Below, in pieces: positions 33,316 to 40,503 of a stretch of DNA of 41,337 nucleotides (its first letter is position 1; each line of letters begins with the position of its first letter). Source of the DNA: Bacteroidota bacterium (GTDB taxonomy: Bacteria; Bacteroidota; Bacteroidia; Bacteroidales; Prolixibacteraceae); assembly GCA_030684645.1 (NCBI GenBank), contig JAUXUF010000313.1, forward strand, positions 1 through 41,337, given 5' to 3'. The position numbers and the translations under genes are program-made. Under the pieces are notes generated by a model that was not told where the DNA came from, searched no databases, and was given only the letters and a program-made list of their open reading frames with translations.

Positions 33316-33534
33316 ATGAAAGCAATAGAATTTAGATCGAAACTGAGCCACAATAGGATACTGATTCCGAAAACGATGCAGGAAGAGCTCAAAAAATTTG
33401 ATGAAAAAAACATTCGGGTAATGATCTTACCTGATGAAATTGATGTGGATAATGACCTTGTTTTAAAACAAACAACTGCTCTACAATTCCTTAATGGGTA
33501 TGCCGATTCCGATTCAATTTACGATAACTATTAA
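33316..33534 (+). CDS. Probable antitoxin of a PemK/MazF-type toxin-antitoxin pair
   Basis: This 72-residue protein reads MKAIEFRSKLSHNRILIPK at the N-terminus, compatible with a small beta-rich (AbrB-like) DNA-binding fold, and ends in an acidic, flexible tail GYADSDSIYDNY, typical of an antitoxin segment that wraps its toxin. The stop is 2 nt before the PemK-like gene, giving the usual antitoxin-toxin order. The function is inferred from size and position; the family was not recognised with certainty. Confidence 0.7.
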   Translation: MKAIEFRSKLSHNRILIPKTMQEELKKFDEKNIRVMILPDEIDVDNDLVLKQTTALQFLNGYADSDSIYDNY

Positions 33535-33536
33535 GT

Positions 33537-33860
33537 ATGGATCACTTGAAATTTGGGCAAGTTGTATTACTGCGATTCCCGTTCACTGATGGCATTACTT
33601 TTAAAAGAAGACCAGCATTAATCATCGCTGATAGCGGTGATGGAGATGTGATTGTTTGCAGGATAACAAGTAAAATTTATCACTCTGATTTCGATATTGA
33701 GATAATCAATTTAGAAAAATCAGGATTAAAGCTTCCTTCCGTAATTCGGGTTCATAAAATTGCCACTCTTGAAAAGAATCTAGTTGAATTGAAGATGGGC
33801 CAAATTGGGAACATTTTAAAAGTTAAAGTTCAGGATGTGATAAAATCCCTTGTAGATTAG
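33537..33860 (+). CDS. PemK/MazF-family toxin (endoribonuclease)
   Basis: This 107-residue protein has the PemK/MazF pattern FGQVVLLRFPFTDG, then RRPALIIAD, VIVCRITSK and LPSVIRVHKIATLEKNLV. Members form a small SH3-like barrel and cleave mRNA at short motifs; the Arg of KRRPAL and the Thr/Ser of ITSK are at conserved active-site positions. It is immediately downstream of the antitoxin and 50 nt upstream of a helicase gene. The cleavage specificity cannot be predicted. Confidence 0.85.
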   Translation: MDHLKFGQVVLLRFPFTDGITFKRRPALIIADSGDGDVIVCRITSKIYHSDFDIEIINLEKSGLKLPSVIRVHKIATLEKNLVELKMGQIGNILKVKVQDVIKSLVD

Positions 33861-33910
33861 ATATTCTTGCTTTGTAAAACAACCCACTTTCTCATAAATC
33901 TTCAATTAAA

Positions 33911-36379
33911 ATGGAACACCAAACCAATCCACAACTCGAACTTGCGTTTAACTTTCTCCAATATACCAACCAAAATATTTTCCTGACCGGAAAAGCCGGA
34001 ACCGGGAAAACCACTTTTTTGCGTAACCTGAAGAAACTGTCCCCAAAACGGATGGTCGTGGTTGCACCAACGGGCGTAGCAGCCATCAACGCAGGGGGAG
34101 TTACCATCCACTCGTTTTTCCAGATGTCGTTCGGACCACAAATACCTGTTGATCCGGATCAGCAGCGACAAATGGCAATTCCAACCGATGGAAATGTTGC
34201 TGCCGGGATCAAACGGTTCAGTCGCGAAAAAATCAATATCATGCGAAGCCTCGACTTGCTGGTGATTGATGAAATTTCGATGGTTCGGGCAGATATTCTG
34301 GACGGAATTGACGAAGTGCTGCGGCGTTACAAAAATCGGTACAAACCCTTTGGCGGCGTGCAGTTGCTCATGATTGGCGACCTTCAGCAGCTGGCTCCTG
34401 TAGTCAAAGAAGAGGATTGGGCCATTCTGAAACCTTATTACGACACCTGCTTTTTCTTCAGTAGCCACTCCCTGAAACGGTCGAAATTTGTCGGTATCGA
34501 ATTGAATCATATTTTCAGGCAAAGCGATCAAAGGTTTATCGACTTGCTGAATAAAGTTCGGGAAAACCGGATGGACACGATCACCCTTCAGGAACTGAAC
34601 AAACGGTACATTCCGGGATTTAATCCGGAAGAAAAGGAAGGATACATTACGCTCACTACGCACAATTACCAGTCGCAACAGATCAACGATTTGAAACTTG
34701 GGAAACTGGCAACAAAACTTCACCATTTTACAGCAGATGTAAAAGGCGAATTTCCGGAGTATTCGTACCCCACCGATCCTGAACTGGCCTTAAAAGTTGG
34801 TGCGCAGGTGATGTTCGTCAAAAACGATACAGAGAAACGATTCTATAACGGTAAAATCGGTAAAATAACCGCGATCGAAGACGACCTTGTTTATGTACTT
34901 TGCCCCGGTGAAACCTTTCCCATCGAAGTTGAACGGGCAGAATGGCAAAATGCAAAATACTCGCTCAACGAAACGACTCAGGAGATTCAGGAGGATGTGA
35001 TTGGTACTTTCACTCAATTTCCGCTGAAACTGGCATGGGCCATTACCATTCATAAAAGCCAGGGACTGACCTTCGAAAAGGCCATCATCGATGCACGTGC
35101 TTCGTTTGCTCACGGTCAGGTTTACGTGGCTTTGAGCCGCTGCAAAACTCTGGAAGGATTGGTATTGAGTTCTCCAATTGCAGATTTCAGTGTTAAAAAC
35201 GATACCACGGTCATTCAGTTTACCGATGACGTGGAGCGAAACCAGCCTGGCCCTGCCGAACTTGAACAATCACGCAAAGAATACGTGCAACAATTGCTAA
35301 GCGACCTGTTCGATTTCAAGCCCATGCAGCGCCAGATCCATTATTTGCAGAAACTATGGGAAGAACATTCAGCGCAGTTGCTTGGTACGCTGAAAACCCA
35401 GCTGCAAAGTATGACTCAGCCTTTGCAAACTGAACTTATTGAGGTTGCAGGTAAATTCGACAACCAAGTCCGGCAATTGATTGCGACCACACCCAACGCC
35501 GAAGAAAACGGGCAACTTCAGGAGCGGGTAAAAAAAGCAGCCGGTTATTTCTCCGAAAAGCTTGAACTGGTAATTGCACAGCCGTTTTCAGGAGCCACTT
35601 TCGACACCGACAACAAAGCTATCCGTAAAAGTTTCAACGATGCAGCCGATAAACTCCGGAAGGAAATCCATACCAAAAAAGTTTGCCTGGAATTGTGCAA
35701 AAACGAGTTCAACATCAAAACTTATCTCGAAACCAAGTCGAAGGCAGCCATCGAAACTCCGGAAGCAGGCTCCAAAGGCCAATCATCAGGCAGTTCATCT
35801 TCGTTCACCATGCATCCTGAATTTTATACCAAACTCAAGAAATGGCGCCAGGGAAAAGCTGATTTGCTAAATGTTGAGATCAGCCGGATCCTTCCGCAGA
35901 AAACCCTGCATGAAATTGTACAAACTTTGCCTGCCACCAAAGCCGGATTGAAATCCGTTAAAGGAATGGGAGGAACGCGGATGCAGCAATTTGGCAAAGA
36001 TATTCTGGAACAGGTGATTGCCTACCGCCGCCAGAAAGGCCTGGATTTGCCTGTTGGCGCGGAAAAAGAAGCGGAAAAAGCCGGGCTGACTTCTCAGGAA
36101 ACCAGTTTTGAATTGTTTAAAAGCGGAAAGTCAGTTCCGGAAATTGCCAGTGAGCGTGGCATGGCTGTTTCAACCATCGAAGGACATCTGGCACTTTTTG
36201 TCGGAACCGGCGAACTGAATATCGACCAACTGGTTGAACCGAAAAAGACCAAAGCCATCCTTGCGTACATCGAAAAACACCAGACCCGTGGAATGAACGA
36301 AATCCGTGCCTCATTGGGTAGCGATTACAGTTACTCCGAAATCAGATTTGTACTGAAACATATGGAGGCAAACCGATAG
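33911..36379 (+). CDS. Pif1-like helicase with C-terminal HRDC and HTH domains
   Basis: This 822-residue protein starts with a Pif1/RecD-type SF1B helicase core: Walker A GKAGTGKTTF (27-36), VVAPTGVAAINAGG, LLVIDEISMVRADIL (about 116-130), MIGDLQQLAP (about 153-162), and the C-terminal helicase motifs AWAITIHKSQGLTF and VYVALSRCKTLEGL. A helical linker follows, then an HRDC domain (about 633-712; LPATKAGLKSVKGMG) and a RecQ-C-terminal-like HTH (about 725-775; SVPEIASERGMAVSTIEGHL). The combination is recurrent in Bacteroidota. Such enzymes unwind DNA at forks or structures. It begins 50 nt after the toxin gene and may be read through from it. Confidence 0.85.
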   Translation: MEHQTNPQLELAFNFLQYTNQNIFLTGKAGTGKTTFLRNLKKLSPKRMVVVAPTGVAAINAGGVTIHSFFQMSFGPQIPVDPDQQRQMAIPTDGNVAAGIKRFSREKINIMRSLDLLVIDEISMVRADILDGIDEVLRRYKNRYKPFGGVQLLMIGDLQQLAPVVKEEDWAILKPYYDTCFFFSSHSLKRSKFVGIELNHIFRQSDQRFIDLLNKVRENRMDTITLQELNKRYIPGFNPEEKEGYITLTTHNYQSQQINDLKLGKLATKLHHFTADVKGEFPEYSYPTDPELALKVGAQVMFVKNDTEKRFYNGKIGKITAIEDDLVYVLCPGETFPIEVERAEWQNAKYSLNETTQEIQEDVIGTFTQFPLKLAWAITIHKSQGLTFEKAIIDARASFAHGQVYVALSRCKTLEGLVLSSPIADFSVKNDTTVIQFTDDVERNQPGPAELEQSRKEYVQQLLSDLFDFKPMQRQIHYLQKLWEEHSAQLLGTLKTQLQSMTQPLQTELIEVAGKFDNQVRQLIATTPNAEENGQLQERVKKAAGYFSEKLELVIAQPFSGATFDTDNKAIRKSFNDAADKLRKEIHTKKVCLELCKNEFNIKTYLETKSKAAIETPEAGSKGQSSGSSSSFTMHPEFYTKLKKWRQGKADLLNVEISRILPQKTLHEIVQTLPATKAGLKSVKGMGGTRMQQFGKDILEQVIAYRRQKGLDLPVGAEKEAEKAGLTSQETSFELFKSGKSVPEIASERGMAVSTIEGHLALFVGTGELNIDQLVEPKKTKAILAYIEKHQTRGMNEIRASLGSDYSYSEIRFVLKHMEANR

Positions 36380-36498
36380 TATTCAATAATTTTGCCTCAC
36401 TCCCTTGAATATTTCATGCATTTTGCAGATTATTCCCGAAAAGATTCTGAAATTAACCGAATGATTTTGATATAACCCAACGACCAAACTAACCGAAC

Positions 36499-38055
36499 AT
36501 GGAACTTCAGCAAAAAACCTTTTACCATCGACTGTTTATGACCATCCTCCGCGTTGCCATTGGCTGGCATTTTTTATACGAAGGATTATCCAAAATTCTC
36601 CAGGGAAACTGGACCGCTTCAGGCTTTTTACTGAATACTTCAGGTTTTCTTTCCGGATTTTATCACGCTCTGGCAAGTTCTCCCGGCATTCTGAAAGTGA
36701 CCGATCTATTAAATATGTATGGATTATTACTGATTGGATTGGCTCTTTTCATCGGACTTTTCAGTCGTTTTGCAGCTCTGGCCGGTGCACTGTTAATGAC
36801 ACTCTATTATTTCGCCTATCCACCTTTCGGCAATCCGCTGATGAATGCTTCGGAAGGGCATTTGTTTATTGTCGATCGATTGTTTATTGAAGCATCTGCA
36901 CTCGTATTTCTTTTCTTTTATAGTGAAAAAGGATACAGCATTGACACATTAATGGAGATCAACCGCAAACGGAAAAAATCGATTGTACCGGAACCTGAAA
37001 ACAGTTCATCGCGCCGTGAAGCGCTAAAAAATCTTGCAACACTTCCGGTTTTGGGCGCAATGGGCTGGGGCGCTGTCAGCAATTTTAAAACTTTTGGTGT
37101 CGATGTTATGTCCGGAGCTACCATTCAGGTCAAACAGGCTGCATTAAGCGAATTGAAAGGCGAACTTCCCAAAGGAAAAATCGGCAAACATGAAATCAGC
37201 CGGATGATTGCAGGCGGAAACCTGATTGGCGGCTGGGCACACTCACGCGATTTGATTTATGTATCGACTCTTTTTAAGGCCTACAACACCGAACAAAAAG
37301 TTTATGAAACACTGATACTGGCCGAACAGGCAGGAATTAACACGATCAACATAGGTTTTCCATCGAACGCGCTTCTGGCCAAATACAAAAAGATTACCAA
37401 TAGTAAAATCAAGGTAATTTCGCAGGTAGGTCCTAACCTGGATAATAAGGCCCTCTCAAAAGTGGGACCTAACACCGACAAGAAACTTTATTTTGAGAAC
37501 ATTGATAAAGCTATTGATTTCGGAGCCGATATTATTCAGATTCAGGGTAATTGGTGCGACTGGCTGGTGCGCGATCAGAAAATTGAAGTCATACACGAAA
37601 TGATGGAACACATTCGCAAACAGGGCTACACGGCAGGATTGGCGGCACATTCGGTCGAATCGTTGATTGCCTGTGCCGATCAGGGAATCATTCCGGATTA
37701 TTATATGAAAACCATGCACCACGATCAGTACTGGTCGGCCCACCCGCGCGAAAACCGCTTTCCGTTCGAAGTTGACGGAAAGGAATACCTCGACCATAAC
37801 CGTTTCCACAACAACATGTTTTGCCTGTTCCCCGAACGAACAGTAGAATTTGTGAGCAAAGCTACTGTGCCGGTGATGGGTTTTAAAGTGTTGGCAGCAG
37901 GAGCCATCGAACCAAAGGATGGGTTTAAATGGGCTTACGACAACGGCGCCGACTTTATTTGCGTGGGAATGTTCGACTTTCAGGTTGTAAGCAACGTCAA
38001 CATTTCCATCGACTGCCTGAAAACAACAAAACGAACAAGGCCGTGGTATGGGTAA
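36499..38055 (+). CDS. DoxX membrane domain fused to an exported TIM-barrel-like domain
   Basis: This 518-residue fusion begins with a four-helix DoxX domain (about 8-142; LRVAIGWHFLYEGLSKI is the DoxX opening motif). A basic cytoplasmic loop NRKRKKS and then SSRREALKNLATLPVLGA (about 170-187) follow, a Tat-like twin-arginine motif (Arg172-Arg173) before a hydrophobic stretch. The C-terminal domain (about 220-518) starts GKIGKHEISRMIAGGN, similar to aldo/keto-reductase openings, and continues as a beta/alpha barrel (INTINIGFPS, KVISQVGPN, ADIIQIQGNW, GLAAHSVES). The usual AKR catalytic tetrad was not recognised. The function is unknown; the layout suggests an envelope redox or isomerase module. 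Confidence 0.72.
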   Translation: MELQQKTFYHRLFMTILRVAIGWHFLYEGLSKILQGNWTASGFLLNTSGFLSGFYHALASSPGILKVTDLLNMYGLLLIGLALFIGLFSRFAALAGALLMTLYYFAYPPFGNPLMNASEGHLFIVDRLFIEASALVFLFFYSEKGYSIDTLMEINRKRKKSIVPEPENSSSRREALKNLATLPVLGAMGWGAVSNFKTFGVDVMSGATIQVKQAALSELKGELPKGKIGKHEISRMIAGGNLIGGWAHSRDLIYVSTLFKAYNTEQKVYETLILAEQAGINTINIGFPSNALLAKYKKITNSKIKVISQVGPNLDNKALSKVGPNTDKKLYFENIDKAIDFGADIIQIQGNWCDWLVRDQKIEVIHEMMEHIRKQGYTAGLAAHSVESLIACADQGIIPDYYMKTMHHDQYWSAHPRENRFPFEVDGKEYLDHNRFHNNMFCLFPERTVEFVSKATVPVMGFKVLAAGAIEPKDGFKWAYDNGADFICVGMFDFQVVSNVNISIDCLKTTKRTRPWYG

Positions 38056-38100
38056 ATATCTCTATAAATTAAAATAATACCGTAAATTGAAATTTATATT

Positions 38101-38649
38101 ATGATTGAGGAAACAGACATACCATTACCTGTCCGGTTTAATCCGATTAAACACCACCGGAATTACATCCTGAGAGTTCTTGAAAGCGCATCTCCTGAAG
38201 AGATTATCAACATGTTTAATCCGGTATGCAACAATTATATTGACATCTACACAGGGACAATGACTCCTGATGCCATAGGTCATGCGGTTATTGACATTCT
38301 AAAATCAAATCAGGTAATTCGGTCAGCTGATTTTACCCGATGGGTCGCTTCGAAAAACGGGTACCGGCAAATCAAACTGCAAGACGGCTCAGAATGGGTA
38401 GTCCGGAAAGGCAATGAGGTTGAACGCTATATTCACCTTCATCCGGCACGATATGGCCCATTTGTTATCCGATATAAAGGTACAACTTTAAAAACCGCTT
38501 ACCTGCTAAAAACTGGGGTTAAAGATTTTCAGGAAACTCTTTTGTTGGAAAGAGTTAACCGGATAAGAAATCAAATTGGTCTTTCGCCTGTAAAAAAACT
38601 CGATCGAAACAAAGGCATTATCAACTGTTACGAGAAGTTTTTTACGTGA
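38101..38649 (+). CDS. Conserved hypothetical protein (Bacteroidota family)
   Basis: This 182-residue protein has no signal peptide or membrane helix. The most conserved-looking part is DGSEWVVRKGNEVERYIHLHPARYGP with an adjoining RYKGTTLKTA (about residues 100-137), plus an N-terminal LPVRFNPIKHHRNYIL and a C-terminal GLSPVKKLDRNKGI. From memory similar proteins are common and uncharacterised in Bacteroidota. Clustered His and Arg residues suggest nucleic-acid or phosphate binding, but that is a guess. The next frame begins 6 nt downstream, suggesting an operon that is now interrupted. Confidence 0.7.
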   Translation: MIEETDIPLPVRFNPIKHHRNYILRVLESASPEEIINMFNPVCNNYIDIYTGTMTPDAIGHAVIDILKSNQVIRSADFTRWVASKNGYRQIKLQDGSEWVVRKGNEVERYIHLHPARYGPFVIRYKGTTLKTAYLLKTGVKDFQETLLLERVNRIRNQIGLSPVKKLDRNKGIINCYEKFFT

Positions 38650-38655
38650 CAAAAA

Positions 38656-38931
38656 ATGATTGAACTTATCAAAGCCAAAAACTTAAAATCCGAAATTCAA
38701 AAAACCTTTCAAGCGGTACAACTCTGTCAAAAAGAGAAACTTTCTCAGGCCGCCGGAACTCTCAAATTGAAATCTTTCTCAAAAACTGAAAATGTCCCCC
38801 TTCCATATTGCCAATTGCAGAAATATTTGAACTATAAAAAGGTTTTACAATTGACTTCTTATTTTCGGGATCAAGTTTTCTTATATGATGCAATGCTTTA
38901 TCTGATTTTATCTGTTTCATGTAAGCATTAA
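38656..38931 (+). CDS. Possible 3'-truncated partner of the preceding hypothetical gene
   Basis: The frame encodes 91 residues starting 6 nt after the previous stop. The first 36 or so residues (MIELIKAKNLKSEIQ..., charged helix) look protein-like; the rest overlaps the antisense DUF3644-like fragment and is probably read-through past a junction near 38770-38822. No family was recognised. Confidence 0.3.
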   Translation: MIELIKAKNLKSEIQKTFQAVQLCQKEKLSQAAGTLKLKSFSKTENVPLPYCQLQKYLNYKKVLQLTSYFRDQVFLYDAMLYLILSVSCKH

Positions 38932-39247
38932 AATTTCTGCCTTGTTTGAAGTCAGAATATCTTGACTTGCATTTTTCAATAATATTTTTGTGAGTCAGAG
39001 GGTATCTTTCCCGGATATTTTCTTCTGTCATTGTTATTCCTACTCCATCTTTATCGTAAATAACTCCAAGAGCATCAAATGAGTTAGTCTTTTTAAAATT
39101 AATATCAATAGAAATAGCAATATCAAAATCATCATCGTTTACATCTTTATTTTTTATTTTGCTTTTAATAAAGTCAAGATAATTCTTTGCTTCAGCGGTT
39201 GTAACTGATTCTGCATATATTTTTGAATCGACATAAGCCAACAGCAT
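38762..39247 (-). pseudogene. 5'-truncated DUF3644-like fragment
   Basis: A 161-codon frame whose middle (RERYPLTHKNIIEKCKSRYSDFKQG, here about residues 78-103, and IRKLDPENKKSIVKPFYSSNI) resembles the C-terminal part of DUF3644 proteins. The large N-terminal helical domain expected in that family is missing, and an in-frame stop lies just upstream of the first ATG. The last 19 codons after FYSSNI do not continue the family and run antisense into the gene fragment from 38656. It is most likely a remnant left by a deletion or insertion. The similarity is recalled, not computed. Confidence 0.5.
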
Positions 39248-39314
39248 TAAATAATCAATATGTCATTTAACAGGTTCCATTAGACAAAGGATAGGAAAAT
39301 CACAAATATTGACA

Positions 39315-39367
39315 CAAAAAAAGAAGGCTAATAAACTTTGGTGCAACCACCATCATTTATTAGCCTT
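39315..39367 (-). terminator. Intrinsic terminator after the RNA-binding protein gene
   Basis: AAGGCTAATAAA (39324-39335) and TTTATTAGCCTT (39356-39367) form a perfect 12-bp stem, with an inner GGTG/CACC helix (39340-39351). On the minus strand it is followed by a T-run (plus A at 39316-39322). Confidence 0.85.
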
Positions 39368-39433
39368 TATATAGTTATAAAAATTAAATCCGTTAACTTT
39401 TATATAAATAGCACATCAAAAACAAGAAATATT

Positions 39434-39895
39434 CTAGTATTCAGATCTTCTGTTACCGCCAGCGCTTCCACCTTTGTTGAAGCCACCGCCGCCGCCGCTG
39501 CCACCACCACGATAGCCACCGCCACCGCCGCCGCTGCCACCTGCGCTACCGCCACGGAAACCTCCGCCGCCACCTGAATTACCTCCACGGAAGCCACCGC
39601 CACCGCCAGAGTTGCCACCACGGAAGCCACCGCCACTTGGACGACTACCTTCTTTTTTCTCTTCAGCTTTATTCACAACAATTGTCCGGCCTTCAATCTC
39701 AGCGTTATTCAGTTCTTCAATTGCTTTTTTAGCTTCTTCTTCGTTCGTCATTTCTACAAAACCAAAGCCTTTAGATCTTCCGGTAGCTCTGTCTGTAATG
39801 ATTTTTACGGATGTTACTTCTCCGTATTCTTCAAAAATTTCCTGTAATTCGCTTTCCTCAATTTTAAAGGGAAGGCTGCCAACAAAAATGTTCAT
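39434..39895 (-). CDS. Glycine-rich single-RRM RNA-binding protein
   Basis: This 153-residue protein has one RNA-recognition motif (about 1-78) with RNP2 IFVGSL (3-8) and RNP1 KGFGFVEM (42-49), including the conserved aromatic residues that stack on RNA bases. The tail from about residue 84 is low-complexity Gly/Arg/Ser-rich (repeats of GGFRGGNSGGG), ending in NRRSEY. Such RRM proteins are abundant in Bacteroidota, where they are thought to act as general post-transcriptional regulators or RNA chaperones. The plus strand of the Gly-rich part also reads as an Ala/Thr-rich frame, which is a composition artefact. Confidence 0.93.
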   Translation of the reverse strand: MNIFVGSLPFKIEESELQEIFEEYGEVTSVKIITDRATGRSKGFGFVEMTNEEEAKKAIEELNNAEIEGRTIVVNKAEEKKEGSRPSGGGFRGGNSGGGGGFRGGNSGGGGGFRGGSAGGSGGGGGGYRGGGSGGGGGFNKGGSAGGNRRSEY

Positions 39896-40276
39896 AAATA
39901 ACTGTTTAAATAATGGATAAATATATTCTCCAAAAGTAATTATATTTTAATTCAAAATACATTTGGCAAAAGAAATTATTTTTTCAAAATATTTATTTTT
40001 TGAATATTAGTGGCCTAATGCATAATTGTTTACAGCAGTTCTGGATTTGTTTTCCATTCACAACTGGCCCTCAATTGCAAATAAGTATGGAGAGGAAAGC
40101 TTCTGTTCGTTCAACATATTTGTTCTTTGAAAAAAATATGTATAGAATTATTCAATCGAAAAACTCACTTTCTAAACATTTTATACTGACATTCAGACGC
40201 TTAAAAAACTATCACCGACTGAAAAAAGTGCTATTCAGGTAAGTTATCAGAGATTTTCCTTCTTCAGTCTGAAACA
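39896..40276. other. AT-rich intergenic region between the RRM gene and pheA; no gene seen
   Basis: No convincing ORF is present; frames of up to 80 codons look random. On the minus strand TACTTTTG (plus 39931-39938) matches TAnnTTTG exactly and may be the -7 box of the RRM gene, giving a 5' UTR of about 30 nt, but a well-spaced -33 box was not found. Confidence 0.35.
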
Positions 40277-40314
40277 ATCGTTAATTTTCCTTTTGATCCG
40301 TTGAAGTTAACGAT
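40277..40314. promoter_or_regulatory. 8-bp inverted repeat in the pheA leader region
   Basis: ATCGTTAA (40277-40284) and TTAACGAT (40307-40314) are perfect reverse complements separated by 22 nt. The right arm overlaps an ATG (40313) that opens a 58-codon frame reaching the terminator hairpin. It could be an operator or an RNA stem. Confidence 0.35.
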
Positions 40315-40489
40315 GAGCGATACAGATGCCTGTCAAACACAAAGTTTCCGGCTAAAAAGAAAATTTCAGATAAAGCAGAACGACAATAAACAGAGTTGTA
40401 GTTTTAGTTGTTACCTTGAAAATCGTATTTACCGGGCGGACTTCAGGATATTTTCCGTAAATTGTCGCGGCTTTTTCCGCGATTTTTAA
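40313..40489 (+). CDS. Possible leader ORF upstream of pheA
   Basis: The 58-codon frame starts MSDTDACQ and ends RGFFRDF, with 8 Phe and 2 Tyr. Its last codons and TAA run through the intrinsic terminator at 40465-40487, so a translating ribosome would occupy the hairpin. The Phe codons at the very end derive partly from the T-run and may be coincidental. No Shine-Dalgarno site was recognised. Confidence 0.2.
   Translation: MSDTDACQTQSFRLKRKFQIKQNDNKQSCSFSCYLENRIYRADFRIFSVNCRGFFRDF
40465..40487 (+). terminator. Intrinsic terminator or attenuator 16 nt before pheA
   Basis: TCGCGG (40465-40470) and CCGCGA (40477-40482) form a GC-rich stem followed by five T residues (40483-40487). Because it precedes the pheA ATG by 16 nt and no plus-strand gene ends just upstream, it is a candidate attenuator. 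An outer AATTGT/ACAATT pair (40460-40465 and 40489-40494) could compete with it. Confidence 0.5.
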
Positions 40490-40503
40490 CAATTAAAATA
40501 AAG

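Noticed and set aside
33902-34726. 274-codon minus-strand frame opposite the helicase
   Set aside because: It lies antisense to the helicase Walker motifs and shows no protein-like features.
39338-39577. Ala/Thr-rich plus-strand frame and Val/Ala-rich minus-strand frame
   Set aside because: Both are alternative-frame readings of the repetitive Gly codons in the RRM protein tail.
40000-40242. 80-codon frame in the region upstream of pheA
   Set aside because: Random-looking composition, no start signal and no similarity to anything recognised.
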